Shown here: positions 25,028-34,242 of the stretch, one piece after another
How the letters are laid out: the number at the start of each line of letters is the position of its first letter
Position numbering within the stretch: the first letter of the stretch is position 1
Source of the DNA: Kitasatospora sp. NBC_00374
GTDB taxonomy: Bacteria > Actinomycetota > Actinomycetes > Streptomycetales > Streptomycetaceae
Length of the DNA stretch: 64,000 bases
Direction of reading: 5' to 3'
Assembly (NCBI RefSeq): GCF_041434935.1
Contig: NZ_CP107964.1
Location: 2,542,001-2,606,000 of the forward strand
The notes under the pieces: model-generated
Databases searched by the model: none
The model's input: only the letters and a program-made list of their open reading frames with translations
What the model was told of the DNA's origin: nothing
Program-made: the position numbers and the translations under genes

Positions 25028-26727
25028 GACTGCTCAGCTCCTCGGCTTGCTCGCTCGGCCGGGCTGCGCTCGATGGCCTCGCGCAGTACCTGCCGGTCGT
25101 CGAAGGGGCGGACCTCGCCCCGGACGTACTGGCCCAGTTCGTGGCCCTTGCCGGCCACCAGGACGGTGTCCCCGGCGTGCGCGTACGCCACCGCCCGGGC
25201 GATCGCGGCGGCCCGGTCCGGCACCACCAGCACCTCGCCGCGCTCGGCCTCCGGCACCTCGGCGGCGCCGGACAGCATCGCGACCAGGATCGCCAGCGCG
25301 TCCTCGGAGCGCGGGTTGTCGCTGGTCAGCACGGCGGTGTCGGCCAGCCGGGCGGCGATCGCGCCCATCGGTCCGCGCTTGTACGGGTCGCGGTCGCCGC
25401 CACAGCCGACCACCACGTGCAGCCGGCCCTTGGTCACCTCGCGCAGCGACTCCAGCACCGCCTTCAGGGCGTCCGGCTTGTGCGCGTAGTCGACCACGGC
25501 CACGTACGGCTGGCCGGCGTCCACCCGCTCCAGCCGGCCGGGCACGCCCGGGACCGCGGCCACACCGGCCACCGCGGCGGCCAGCGGGACACCCGCGGTG
25601 ACCAGGGCGGCGATCGCGCCGAGCGCGTTCGCCACGTTGAACGGGCCGGGCAGCGGCACCGAGGCGTCCGCGAGGGCGCCGTCCGGGCCGGCCACCGTGA
25701 AGGCGGAGGACGCCGGGCCGAGCCGGACGTCCAGCGCCCGCCAGTCGGCGTCCGGGTCGCCCAGCGCGGAGAAGGTCGCCATCGGGATCGGCGCCTCCGC
25801 GGCCAGCCGGCGCCCGTAGGCGTCGTCCAGGTTGGCCACCCCGCGGCGGGCCTTGTCCGGCTGGAAGAGCCGGGCCTTGGCCCGGTAGTAGTCCTCCATG
25901 TCCGGGTGGAAGTCCAGGTGCTCCGGCGTGAGGTTGTTGAACAGCGCCACGTCGTAGACCACGCCGTCGACCCGGCCGAAGACCAGTGCGTGGCTGGAGA
26001 CCTCCATCACGACCGCGTCCGCGCCGCGCTCGCGCATCACCGCGAGGACGCCGTGCAGGTCGGTGGACTCCGGGGTGGTGCGCTCGCTCTTGATCCGCTC
26101 GTCGCCGACCCGCATCTCCACGGTGCCGATCACGCCGGGAAGCTGCCCGGCCCCGCGCAGACCGCCCTCGACCAGGTACGAGGTGGTGGTCTTGCCGTTG
26201 GTGCCGGTCAGCCCGATCATCAGCAGCTGCTCGCTCGGCCGGCCGTAGACCGCCGCCGCCAGCTCGCCCATGGACGCCCGTGGGCTCTCCACCACCAGCA
26301 GTGGGGCGCCGCAGTCGGCGGCCAGCTCGGCCCCGGCGGCATCGGTCAGCACGGCGGCCGCACCCGCGGCGACGGCGGCGGCGGCGAAGGCCGCGCCGTG
26401 GTGGTTGGCGCCCGGGAAGGCGACGTACACGTCACCGGGGCGCACCGCCCGGGAGTCGTGGGTGATGCCGGTGACCTGCGGCCCGTCGACGGGCTCCAGG
26501 CCCAGCAGTCGGGCGACCTCGGCGAACGGCATCGCCGCCTCCTCGGTGGGACGGGGCGGGCTCGCGGAGATTTGATCGGGTTTCGGCACGGCGCGAAGGC
26601 TATCGGCCGAAGTACCCCCAGGGCCAAAACGGGGGGCGGTACGGCGCGGGTCCGACCCGCCCGTGCCGGTCGTTCCGGTACCGACGGGGGACGGGGTGCC
26701 GCTGTTCTGGTCCGGGGTGCTGTGCAT
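25024..26727 (-). CDS. murE: UDP-MurNAc-dipeptide--diaminopimelate ligase MurE
   Basis: A 567-residue Mur ligase. The ATP loop is '[15 protein letters not shown]' and the diaminopimelate specificity motif is 'SDNPRSED' (DNPR), fitting the LL-diaminopimelate wall of streptomycetes. 'VDYAHKPDAL' and 'VFGCGGDRD'-like 'VGCGGDRDPYKRGPMG' are also seen. The first 60 or so residues, rich in Gly/Thr/Pro, are an N-terminal extension. The ATG at 26727 shares its last base area with the ftsI stop (TGATG), so the start is well supported even though a shorter form starting at 'MPFAEVARLLG' would also be complete. Confidence 0.96.
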   Translation of the reverse strand: MHSTPDQNSGTPSPVGTGTTGTGGSDPRRTAPRFGPGGTSADSLRAVPKPDQISASPPRPTEEAAMPFAEVARLLGLEPVDGPQVTGITHDSRAVRPGDVYVAFPGANHHGAAFAAAAVAAGAAAVLTDAAGAELAADCGAPLLVVESPRASMGELAAAVYGRPSEQLLMIGLTGTNGKTTTSYLVEGGLRGAGQLPGVIGTVEMRVGDERIKSERTTPESTDLHGVLAVMRERGADAVVMEVSSHALVFGRVDGVVYDVALFNNLTPEHLDFHPDMEDYYRAKARLFQPDKARRGVANLDDAYGRRLAAEAPIPMATFSALGDPDADWRALDVRLGPASSAFTVAGPDGALADASVPLPGPFNVANALGAIAALVTAGVPLAAAVAGVAAVPGVPGRLERVDAGQPYVAVVDYAHKPDALKAVLESLREVTKGRLHVVVGCGGDRDPYKRGPMGAIAARLADTAVLTSDNPRSEDALAILVAMLSGAAEVPEAERGEVLVVPDRAAAIARAVAYAHAGDTVLVAGKGHELGQYVRGEVRPFDDRQVLREAIERSPAERASRGAEQS

Positions 26728-28652
26728 CAGGGCTTCCACTCGACGGGCAGGTTGGGCGCGTCGCTGCCGCTCGGCGGTACCTGCAGGGACTTCAGGGTGA
26801 ACTCCATCACCTGCTTGAAGACCGGCCCGCAGAGCTGGCCGCCGAAGTGGCCGTTGACCGGGTTCTGGATCACGCAGGAGACCGTCACCCGGGGCTGGTC
26901 GGCCGGGGCGAAACCGATGAAGGAGGCGGTGTAGCCGGCGTACTTGCCGGTCTTCGGGTCCACCCGGTTGGCGGTGCCCGTCTTGCCGGCCACCCGGTAG
27001 CCGGGGATGGCCGCCTTGGTACCGGTGCCCTGCTCGTCGGTCACCACCGACTCCAGCATCTCGGTGAGGGTCTTGGCGGTCTGCTCGCCGACCACCCGGG
27101 CGGAGGCCCCGGCCGGGGCCGCGGTGTAGCGGCCGTCCGGCCCGGTGGTCCCCATCAGCAGGCTCGGCGCGACCCGCACCCCGCCGTTGGCGATGGTGGA
27201 GAAGACCGAGGTGGCCTGCAGCGCGTTGACCGACAGGCCCTGGCCGAACGGGATGGTGTACTGCTGCGATCCCTTCCAGTCCTCCGGCTTGGCGAGGATG
27301 CCCCTCGTCTCGCCGGGGAAGCCCAGGCCGGTGGGCTTGCCGATGCCGAACCGGTCCAGGTAGCCGGCGAGCACCTTGTTGGACTCCGCCTGGTCGGCGC
27401 CCAGGGTCTCGGCCGCCTCGATGGTGCCGATGTTGGACGACTTCGCGAGCACCCCGGCGAGGGTCAGGTACCAGGTCTCGTGGTCCACGTCGTCGTGGAA
27501 GACCCGGTCGGAGCGCTGCAGCGTGTTGGGCACGGTGACCCTGGTGTCCCAGGTCGCCTTGCCGGTGTCCAGCACCGCCGCCATGGTCATCAGCTTGGCG
27601 GTGGAACCCGGCTCGTACGCGTCCTGGAGCGCCGCGTTGCCCAGCTGCTCGGACTTGGCGGCCGTGAGGTCGTTGGGGTTGAAGCCGGGTGAGGTGGCCA
27701 TCGCGAGCACCTGACCGGTCTTCACGTCCTGGACGATCACGTAGCCCTTCTCCGCGCCCGCGTTGGAGACCTGGTCGGTGATGGCCCGCTGGGCCGCCCA
27801 CTGGATGTCCGGGTGCAGGGTGAGGCGCAGGTCCGCACCGGGTACCGGGTCCTGGCGGCTGCCGCCGGCGGTGGCCACCATCCGGCCGCCGGCCGAGGCG
27901 TAGGTGGTCCGGCCCGGTGTGCCGGCCAGGTCCTGCTGGTACTGGAGCTCCAGGCCGCCGGTGCCGACGCCCTCGGAGTTGACGAAGCCGACCAGGTTGG
28001 CGGCCAGTCCGTCGGCGGGGTAGACCCGGCGGGTGCTCTCCGTGCTGGCGATCCCGGTCAGCGGGTTGACGCAGGCCGGGTCGAGGAACTGCCGGCCGCC
28101 CTGCTCGGCGGGCTTGCCGAGCAGCTGCCGCTGGCCGCGGCAGGCCGCGGTGTCGGTCTGCCGGCCCAGGCTCGCCTTGAGTTCGCTGATCCGGTTCTTG
28201 ACCTCCGGGGTCTGCCGGAACGCCAGGGGCGCGTACTGGCTCTTCGGGTTCTTCTGGTTCAGGTGCAGCGCGGCGGCGAGCTTCTCCTTCGGCTGGCCGA
28301 GGATCGGCGCGAGCAGCGCGGCCGCCTGCTCGGGGGCGTCCGCCAGGTGCAGTGCGCCCGGGGTGAGCAGTGTCGGGTCCCCGACGATGTCGTACGCGTC
28401 CACGGTGGTCGCGAGCACCGTGCCGTCGGCGGCCGTTATCGAACCGCGCTCGGCGGGCAGCTCGATCTTCATGTACTTGTTGGCGCTCGCGGCCGCCGCC
28501 AGCGCGTCCGAGTCGAGCAGCTGCAGCTGGACCAGGCGGCCCGCGAAGACCGTGAAGACCAGCGCCAGTCCGACGGTCACCAGGCGCAGCCGGCGGCGCG
28601 GGTCGGCAAGCGTGATCGGGCGCGACTGCGTCCGGGCGGCGGGGCGTCGCAC
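26727..28652 (-). CDS. ftsI: Septal transpeptidase FtsI/PBP3 (uninterrupted frame; N-terminus disputed)
   Basis: The open frame gives 641 residues: a membrane segment near 'VTVGLALVFTVFAGRLVQ', a PBP dimerisation domain, and a transpeptidase domain with 'GSTAKLM' (serine-xx-lysine), 'KSSNIG' (SxN) and 'GKTGTAN' (KTG). It cross-links septal peptidoglycan with FtsW. The only start in this frame is a GTG at 28652 without a ribosome site. A well-placed ATG at 28789 (GGAGG upstream, ATGA overlap with the ftsL stop) begins MSTPRQPSRG, the kind of N-terminus expected for Streptomyces FtsI, but it is in another frame. Either a base is missing or extra within the GC tracts of 28653-28789, or a GTG start is used. 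The catalytic part is intact. Confidence 0.93.
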   Translation of the reverse strand: MRRPAARTQSRPITLADPRRRLRLVTVGLALVFTVFAGRLVQLQLLDSDALAAAASANKYMKIELPAERGSITAADGTVLATTVDAYDIVGDPTLLTPGALHLADAPEQAAALLAPILGQPKEKLAAALHLNQKNPKSQYAPLAFRQTPEVKNRISELKASLGRQTDTAACRGQRQLLGKPAEQGGRQFLDPACVNPLTGIASTESTRRVYPADGLAANLVGFVNSEGVGTGGLELQYQQDLAGTPGRTTYASAGGRMVATAGGSRQDPVPGADLRLTLHPDIQWAAQRAITDQVSNAGAEKGYVIVQDVKTGQVLAMATSPGFNPNDLTAAKSEQLGNAALQDAYEPGSTAKLMTMAAVLDTGKATWDTRVTVPNTLQRSDRVFHDDVDHETWYLTLAGVLAKSSNIGTIEAAETLGADQAESNKVLAGYLDRFGIGKPTGLGFPGETRGILAKPEDWKGSQQYTIPFGQGLSVNALQATSVFSTIANGGVRVAPSLLMGTTGPDGRYTAAPAGASARVVGEQTAKTLTEMLESVVTDEQGTGTKAAIPGYRVAGKTGTANRVDPKTGKYAGYTASFIGFAPADQPRVTVSCVIQNPVNGHFGGQLCGPVFKQVMEFTLKSLQVPPSGSDAPNLPVEWKP

Positions 28653-28789
28653 GGGCGGCCGGCGGGTGGGCGGGCGGCGCTGTTCGGCCGGCCGCGGCCG
28701 GGGGTGCGGGGGCGCTGCTCGCCGGGGCGGGCCGGCCGGGGCGGGCGGCGCTCGCCGGAGCCTCGGGACGGCTGACGGGGCGTGCTCAT
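28653..28789 (-). other. Probable true start segment of ftsI, out of frame with the body
   Basis: ATG at 28789 with GGAGG 9 bases upstream, overlapping ftsL by 4 bases. The encoded Pro/Arg-rich tail resembles the cytoplasmic N-terminus of FtsI. Its frame runs on to a stop at 28577 instead of joining the FtsI body; 28789 and 28652 differ by 137 bases, which is not a multiple of 3. Runs of five G (about 28708-28720) are likely places for an indel. The body frame upstream of 28652 also encodes Pro/Arg-rich sequence up to this point but has no start codon there. Confidence 0.7.
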
Positions 28790-29403
28790 CGCGGCGTACC
28801 TCCGGCCGGGGCTGACGGGGTGGCGCCCTGGCCGGCCGGCGGCAGCGGGGCGATCTCGACCCCGCCGTCGGCGGCGGCCGGGGGCGCGGACTGGCCGGTG
28901 GGCTGGGCGGACGGCTGGGACGACGGTTGGGCGGGCTGCGGGGCGGGCTGCTGCGGGCTGGGGTCGGGCTGCTGCCACAGGCCGTTGCCGGAACGCTTCA
29001 CCGGGGGCGCGTCCTGGGCCTGGGCGGGCTTGCCGAGCACCTTGCCGTCGTCCAGCAGGAAGGCCGGGTCACCGCCGGGCACCATGCCCAGTTCGAGGGC
29101 GCGCCGCTCCAGCGCGTCGGGCGCCGAGTACTGGTCGATCTGGTGCTGGAGGGACTGCTTGCGGTCCGTCAGCTCGGTGGTCTGCCGCTTCAGCCGGGCG
29201 AGTTCGAAGGAGTTCTCGTTCAGCGCGGTGTTGAGCGTCAGCAGCCCGAGCAGCCCGGCCGAGAGCAGCGCCACCACCAGCACGGCGAACGGCGTGCGCC
29301 CCCGGGCCTGGCGCGCACCGGGACGCACGGTGATCCGCGCCCTGCCGCCCTGCCCCGGGAGCCGACCACTCCCCCTGGCCCGCCCACCGTCGGCCACCGG
29401 CAC
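28786..29403 (-). CDS. ftsL: Cell division protein FtsL-like
   Basis: A 205-residue bitopic protein: basic N-terminus, one membrane segment 'PFAVLVVALLSAGLLGLL', then a coiled coil 'NENSFELARLKRQTTELTDRKQSLQHQI' (split) and 'ALERRALELGMVPGG', the FtsL/septum-formation pattern of actinobacteria. It bridges FtsQ and the FtsW/FtsI pair. The C-terminal 80 residues are Pro/Gln/Ser-rich and disordered, longer than the Escherichia coli protein. GTG start with GAGGGAG upstream. It lies 112 bases after rsmH. Confidence 0.92.
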   Translation of the reverse strand: MPVADGGRARGSGRLPGQGGRARITVRPGARQARGRTPFAVLVVALLSAGLLGLLTLNTALNENSFELARLKRQTTELTDRKQSLQHQIDQYSAPDALERRALELGMVPGGDPAFLLDDGKVLGKPAQAQDAPPVKRSGNGLWQQPDPSPQQPAPQPAQPSSQPSAQPTGQSAPPAAADGGVEIAPLPPAGQGATPSAPAGGTPR

Positions 29404-29515
29404 CGCTGCTCTCCCTCTGTGTTGTCCTCGCTCGCCTCCGGGCGCTCTCCACCCGGTGCTCTCGGCGCCGGCGCGCCCTTCGGCTCGCGACGAGTCCGCG
29501 GGGCTGCTCCGGCGG

Positions 29516-30484
29516 TCAGCCCCGGTTGTCCCTGATCCTCTCCGCCACCCGCAGCCGTACGGGTGCGGCGCGCCGGTTCTCCTCGATCTCCTGCTCGGTG
29601 GCCAGTTCGGCCCCCCGGGTGAGGAGCTTCAGCCAGGGCTGGTGCTCCTCGGGGATGATCGGCAGGCCGGGCGGGGCGGTGTTGGTGGCCCCCGCGGTGA
29701 GGTACTGCTTCACCAGGCGGTCCTCCAGGGACTGGTAGGACATCACCACGATCCGACCGCCGACGGCCAGCGACTCCAGCGCGCCGGGGATGGCCCGGTC
29801 CAGCACCTCCAGCTCACCGTTGACCTCGATCCGCAGGGCCTGGAAGGTGCGCTTCGCCGGGTTGCCGCCGGTGCGCCGGGTGGCGGCCGGGATGGCGTTG
29901 CGTACCAACTCGACCAGACGCGCACTGTTGGTGAACGGTTCCTTCTCGCGCTCGCGGAGGATCACCGAGGCGATCTTCCCCGCGAACCGCTCCTCGCCGT
30001 AGACCTTGAGGATCCGGGCGAGCTGGCCGTGGCTGTAGGTGTTCAGCACCTCGGCGGCGCTCAGGCCGCGGGTCTGGTCCATCCGCATGTCGAGCGGGGC
30101 GTCCTGGGCGTACGCGAAGCCGCGCTCGGCCTCGTCCAGCTGCATCGAGGAGACGCCCAGGTCGAACAGGACGCCCTGGACCTCGGGGATGCCCAGGTCG
30201 GCCAGGACCTGCGGGATCTCGTCGTAGACGGCGTGCACGAGGGTCGCCCGCTCGCCGAAGGGGGCGAGGCGCTCGGCGGAGAGCTTGAGCGCGGCCGGGT
30301 CGCGGTCGACGGCGACCAGCCTGACCTCGGGGAACTGGCTGAGCAGCGCCTCGCTGTGGCCGCCGAGGCCGAGGGTGGCGTCCACCACGACCGCGCCGGG
30401 TGCGGAGATGGCCGGCGCCAGCGCGTCCACGCAGCGCTGCAGCATCACCGGGACGTGCTTGGGTGCCGGAGCGTCGTTCGTCAT
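29516..30484 (-). CDS. rsmH: 16S rRNA (cytosine1402-N4)-methyltransferase RsmH (MraW)
   Basis: A 322-residue SAM-dependent methyltransferase. It starts '[14 protein letters not shown]', the SAM loop is '[15 protein letters not shown]', then '[17 protein letters not shown]' and the C-terminal '[14 protein letters not shown]'. It modifies C1402 in the ribosomal P site. It is the first gene of the minus-strand division cluster here. No mraZ precedes it; the next gene upstream is on the other strand. Confidence 0.98.
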   Translation of the reverse strand: MTNDAPAPKHVPVMLQRCVDALAPAISAPGAVVVDATLGLGGHSEALLSQFPEVRLVAVDRDPAALKLSAERLAPFGERATLVHAVYDEIPQVLADLGIPEVQGVLFDLGVSSMQLDEAERGFAYAQDAPLDMRMDQTRGLSAAEVLNTYSHGQLARILKVYGEERFAGKIASVILREREKEPFTNSARLVELVRNAIPAATRRTGGNPAKRTFQALRIEVNGELEVLDRAIPGALESLAVGGRIVVMSYQSLEDRLVKQYLTAGATNTAPPGLPIIPEEHQPWLKLLTRGAELATEQEIEENRRAAPVRLRVAERIRDNRG

Positions 30485-31003
30485 TGCGCGGTGGCGCCCT
30501 TCCTCGGTGCGACCGCCCGGGGCCGGACGGCTGCTCCCATTCTGGCCCACCGGGCCGCACCGGCCGCACGCCGCCCGCGGTCCCCGCCCGCTCGCCTGGG
30601 GAAGGAGGGGCCGCCAGGCACCGGGGAAGGTGTGCCGGGAGGCCGGAGCGGGTGGAGGCCGCAGGTGGCGTACGGGCCGCAGCGACCGGCTGACGGGGCA
30701 CAGTTGACGATCTGTACGCACTGTGCTCCACTGCGCGGCCAGCCTATCGCGGGCCCGGGCGCAGTCAACGGTCCCGGGCGGCGTGCCACCCGGCCGGAGG
30801 TATGGATTCCCGCAGGTCGCGGCGGGCGGACGGGCGGTTCGGGCAGTGGGCGCACGGCCCCGGCCCACGCCGGGACAGACCGCCGCAATCCGGCGGATAT
30901 CACCCCATCGGCGCGTCGCGCTCCGCGTGGGCTCGGTCACAGCGGCGGTTCAAGGACTGATCACCAGTGCCGCAAAAGGAGAAATCCTATTACCGTCATC
31001 CCC
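30485..31003. promoter_or_regulatory. Divergent intergenic region between rsmH and carbonic anhydrase
   Basis: About 520 bases with no convincing gene. It must hold the promoter for the whole rsmH-murG operon on one side and for the carbonic anhydrase on the other. There is no mraZ-like protein on either strand. The last 60 bases are AT-rich and carry AAAAGGAGAAAT before the anhydrase start. I could not define promoter boxes reliably. Confidence 0.5.
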
Positions 31004-31546
31004 ATGACAGTGACCCCCGACCGGCCCACGCCGACCGCCGCTGCCACTCCCACGGTGCCCATCATCGACCGCTTCGTCGAGGCCAACCGGGCCTACGCCG
31101 TCGACTTCCGCGACGGCGGGATGGACGCCCGACCGGTGCAGCAGGTCGCCGTGGTCGCCTGCATGGACGCCCGACTCGACCTGTTCGCCGCGCTCGGCCT
31201 GGAGCTGGGTGACGCCCACATCATCCGCAACGCCGGCGGAGTCGTCACCGACGACACCATCCGGTCGCTCACGATCAGCCAGCGCGCCCTGGGCACCAGC
31301 TCCGTCGCGCTGATCCACCACACCGGCTGCGGTCTGCTCGGCCTGACCGAGGACTTCCGCCGGGAGCTGGAACTGGAGGTCGGCCAGCGCCCGCAGTGGG
31401 CGGTGGAGTCCTTCGTCGACCTGGACGGCGACGTCCGGCAGTCGATGCAGCGCGTGCGGACCTCGCCCTTCCTGCTGCACACCGACGACGTGCGCGGCTT
31501 CGTCTTCGACGTCCACACCGGCCTGCTCCGCGAGGTCGAGAGCTGA
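31004..31546 (+). CDS. Beta-class carbonic anhydrase
   Basis: A 180-residue beta-carbonic anhydrase. The zinc site is visible: 'VACMDARLD' supplies the first Cys and the Asp/Arg dyad, and 'ALIHHTGCGLLGL' the His and second Cys. 'HIIRNAGGVVTDDTIRSL' is the other family signature. It interconverts CO2 and bicarbonate in the cytoplasm, feeding carboxylases. It is at the short end of the family and its neighbours give no specific role. The ATG at 31004 follows AAAAGGAGAAAT at longer-than-usual spacing. A terminator hairpin follows. Confidence 0.94.
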   Translation: MTVTPDRPTPTAAATPTVPIIDRFVEANRAYAVDFRDGGMDARPVQQVAVVACMDARLDLFAALGLELGDAHIIRNAGGVVTDDTIRSLTISQRALGTSSVALIHHTGCGLLGLTEDFRRELELEVGQRPQWAVESFVDLDGDVRQSMQRVRTSPFLLHTDDVRGFVFDVHTGLLREVES

Positions 31547-31577
31547 CGACCCGTCCCCCCGCCCTCCCAAAAACCCC

Positions 31578-31605
31578 GCGACCCGGCCGATGACGTCCGG
31601 GTCGC
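31578..31605 (+). terminator. Hairpin terminator after carbonic anhydrase
   Basis: GCGACCCGG pairs perfectly with CCGGGTCGC across a 10-base loop, 31 bases after the stop. The following 270 bases up to the MoxR gene show no gene and presumably carry its promoter. Confidence 0.7.
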
Positions 31606-31877
31606 TGATCATTCCGGGGACGAACCGGGACAGTGCACGCGTGTCGACCCACCCGCCCCGGCCGGGCGGCCGGGGGCAAGGGGGGAGGGTGACTTCCGCC
31701 GGGTCGGCAGGGGAGAATGCGCCTGCGGACCGGACCCCGAACCACCTGGGGCGGTCCGGCCACGAGCCCGACAGCCGGACGGTCCCCACCGGAACCGCCC
31801 GATGTCCGGAGCGTGTCATCGGGGTGGGCCGGGCCGTGACGAGGCCCCGGCGTATGAATGGCCATTGGGAGCAACGG

Positions 31878-32903
<1,026 letters not shown>

Positions 32904-32904
32904 C

Positions 32905-34242
32905 GTGGCCGGTCCGGACAACCCCTCAGGACTCCGGGCAGGCCTGCGCGGCCTGACGACCCGGGGCCGGTCCTTCCTGGCCGCCGGGGCCACCGCCGCG
33001 GTGTGCGCGCTGGTCTTCGGCCAGGACGCGCTGTTCCAGATCGGCGTCCTGCTCGCCGCGCTGCCGCTGGCCTCCGCGGTCCTCCTGCTGCGCACCCGCT
33101 ACCGGGTGGCCAGCGGCCGCCGGCTCAGCCCGCACCGGGCCGCGGCCGGCCAGGAGGCCCGGGTGCACCTGCGGCTGGACAACGTCTCCCGGGTGCCCAC
33201 CGGCCTGCTGCTGCTGGAGGACAAGGTCCCGTACGTGCTCGGGCCGCGCCCGCGCTTCGTGCTGGACCGGGTGGAACCGCGCGGCTTCCGGGAGGTCTCC
33301 TACCGGGTCCGCTCCGACCTGCGCGGGCGCTACCCGCTCGGGCCGCTCCAGCTGCGGCTGTCCGATCCGTTCGGCATGTGCGAGCTGACCAGGGCCTTCG
33401 CCGCCTCCGACGTGCTGACCGTGGTGCCGCAGGTGCAGAGCCTGCCGCCGGTCCGGCTGCCCGGCGAGTGGTCCGGCCAGGGCGAGAGCAGCGCGCACGT
33501 GCTGGCGCTGGCCGGCGACGACGACGTGATCCCCCGCGAGTACCGGCACGGCGACGACCTGCGCCGGGTGCACTGGAAGTCCACCGCCCGCTACGGCGAG
33601 CTGATGGTCCGACGCGAGGAGCAGCCGCTCAAGGCCAGGGCCACCGTGCTGCTCGACACCCGGGAGATCGGCCACCGGGGCAGCGGGCCCGCGTCCTCCT
33701 TCGAGTGGGCCGTCAGCTGCGCCGCCTCGGTCGGGGTCCACCTGGCCGAGCGCGGCTACCAGACCCGACTGCTCACCGACACCGGTTCCACGGTGCCCGA
33801 GCCCGGCATCGGGGTCAGCACCCTCGGCGAGGCCACCGGCCTGCTGCTGGACGCGCTCGCCGTGGTCGAGTACTCCGACGGCGGCGGGCTCTCCCGCGCC
33901 GAGGAGGCACTGCGGCTGGGCGGCGAGGGCCTGCTGGTCGCGATCGTCGGCTCACTGGACGACGAACAGGTCACCCGGTTGAGCCGGCTGCGCCGCCGGA
34001 CCGCCGGCGCGGTGGTCTTCCTGATCGACACCGCGACCTGGTCCGGTCTGCGGATGCTGATGCCGGACACCCCCGACGCCGTCCTGGAGGAGCAGACCAA
34101 GCGGCTGCGCCTGGCCGGCTGGACGGTCCTGCCGGTGCGCGCCGGCGACTCCGTCCCCCAGCTGTGGCGGATGGCCGACCGTACCGAGGGCTCCGGCCGT
34201 ACCGGCGGCGCCTCCCCCTACCGAGACGAGGTGGGCACGTGA
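32905..34242 (+). CDS. DUF58 domain protein (MoxR partner)
   Basis: A 445-residue protein with two membrane segments near the N-terminus (about 22-62) and the DUF58 core 'REYRHGDDLRRVHWKSTARYGELMVRREE', followed by a von Willebrand A-like region. DUF58 proteins sit beside MoxR ATPases and are thought to be their substrates or partners in envelope or metal-dependent assembly. GTG start one base after the moxR stop; the 3' end overlaps the transglutaminase gene by 4 bases (GTGA). Confidence 0.92.
   Translation: MAGPDNPSGLRAGLRGLTTRGRSFLAAGATAAVCALVFGQDALFQIGVLLAALPLASAVLLLRTRYRVASGRRLSPHRAAAGQEARVHLRLDNVSRVPTGLLLLEDKVPYVLGPRPRFVLDRVEPRGFREVSYRVRSDLRGRYPLGPLQLRLSDPFGMCELTRAFAASDVLTVVPQVQSLPPVRLPGEWSGQGESSAHVLALAGDDDVIPREYRHGDDLRRVHWKSTARYGELMVRREEQPLKARATVLLDTREIGHRGSGPASSFEWAVSCAASVGVHLAERGYQTRLLTDTGSTVPEPGIGVSTLGEATGLLLDALAVVEYSDGGGLSRAEEALRLGGEGLLVAIVGSLDDEQVTRLSRLRRRTAGAVVFLIDTATWSGLRMLMPDTPDAVLEEQTKRLRLAGWTVLPVRAGDSVPQLWRMADRTEGSGRTGGASPYRDEVGT

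Noticed and set aside
26727..28652. ftsI as a pseudogene because of the frame break
   Set aside because: All catalytic motifs and the full transpeptidase domain are intact; only the short cytoplasmic N-terminus is affected.
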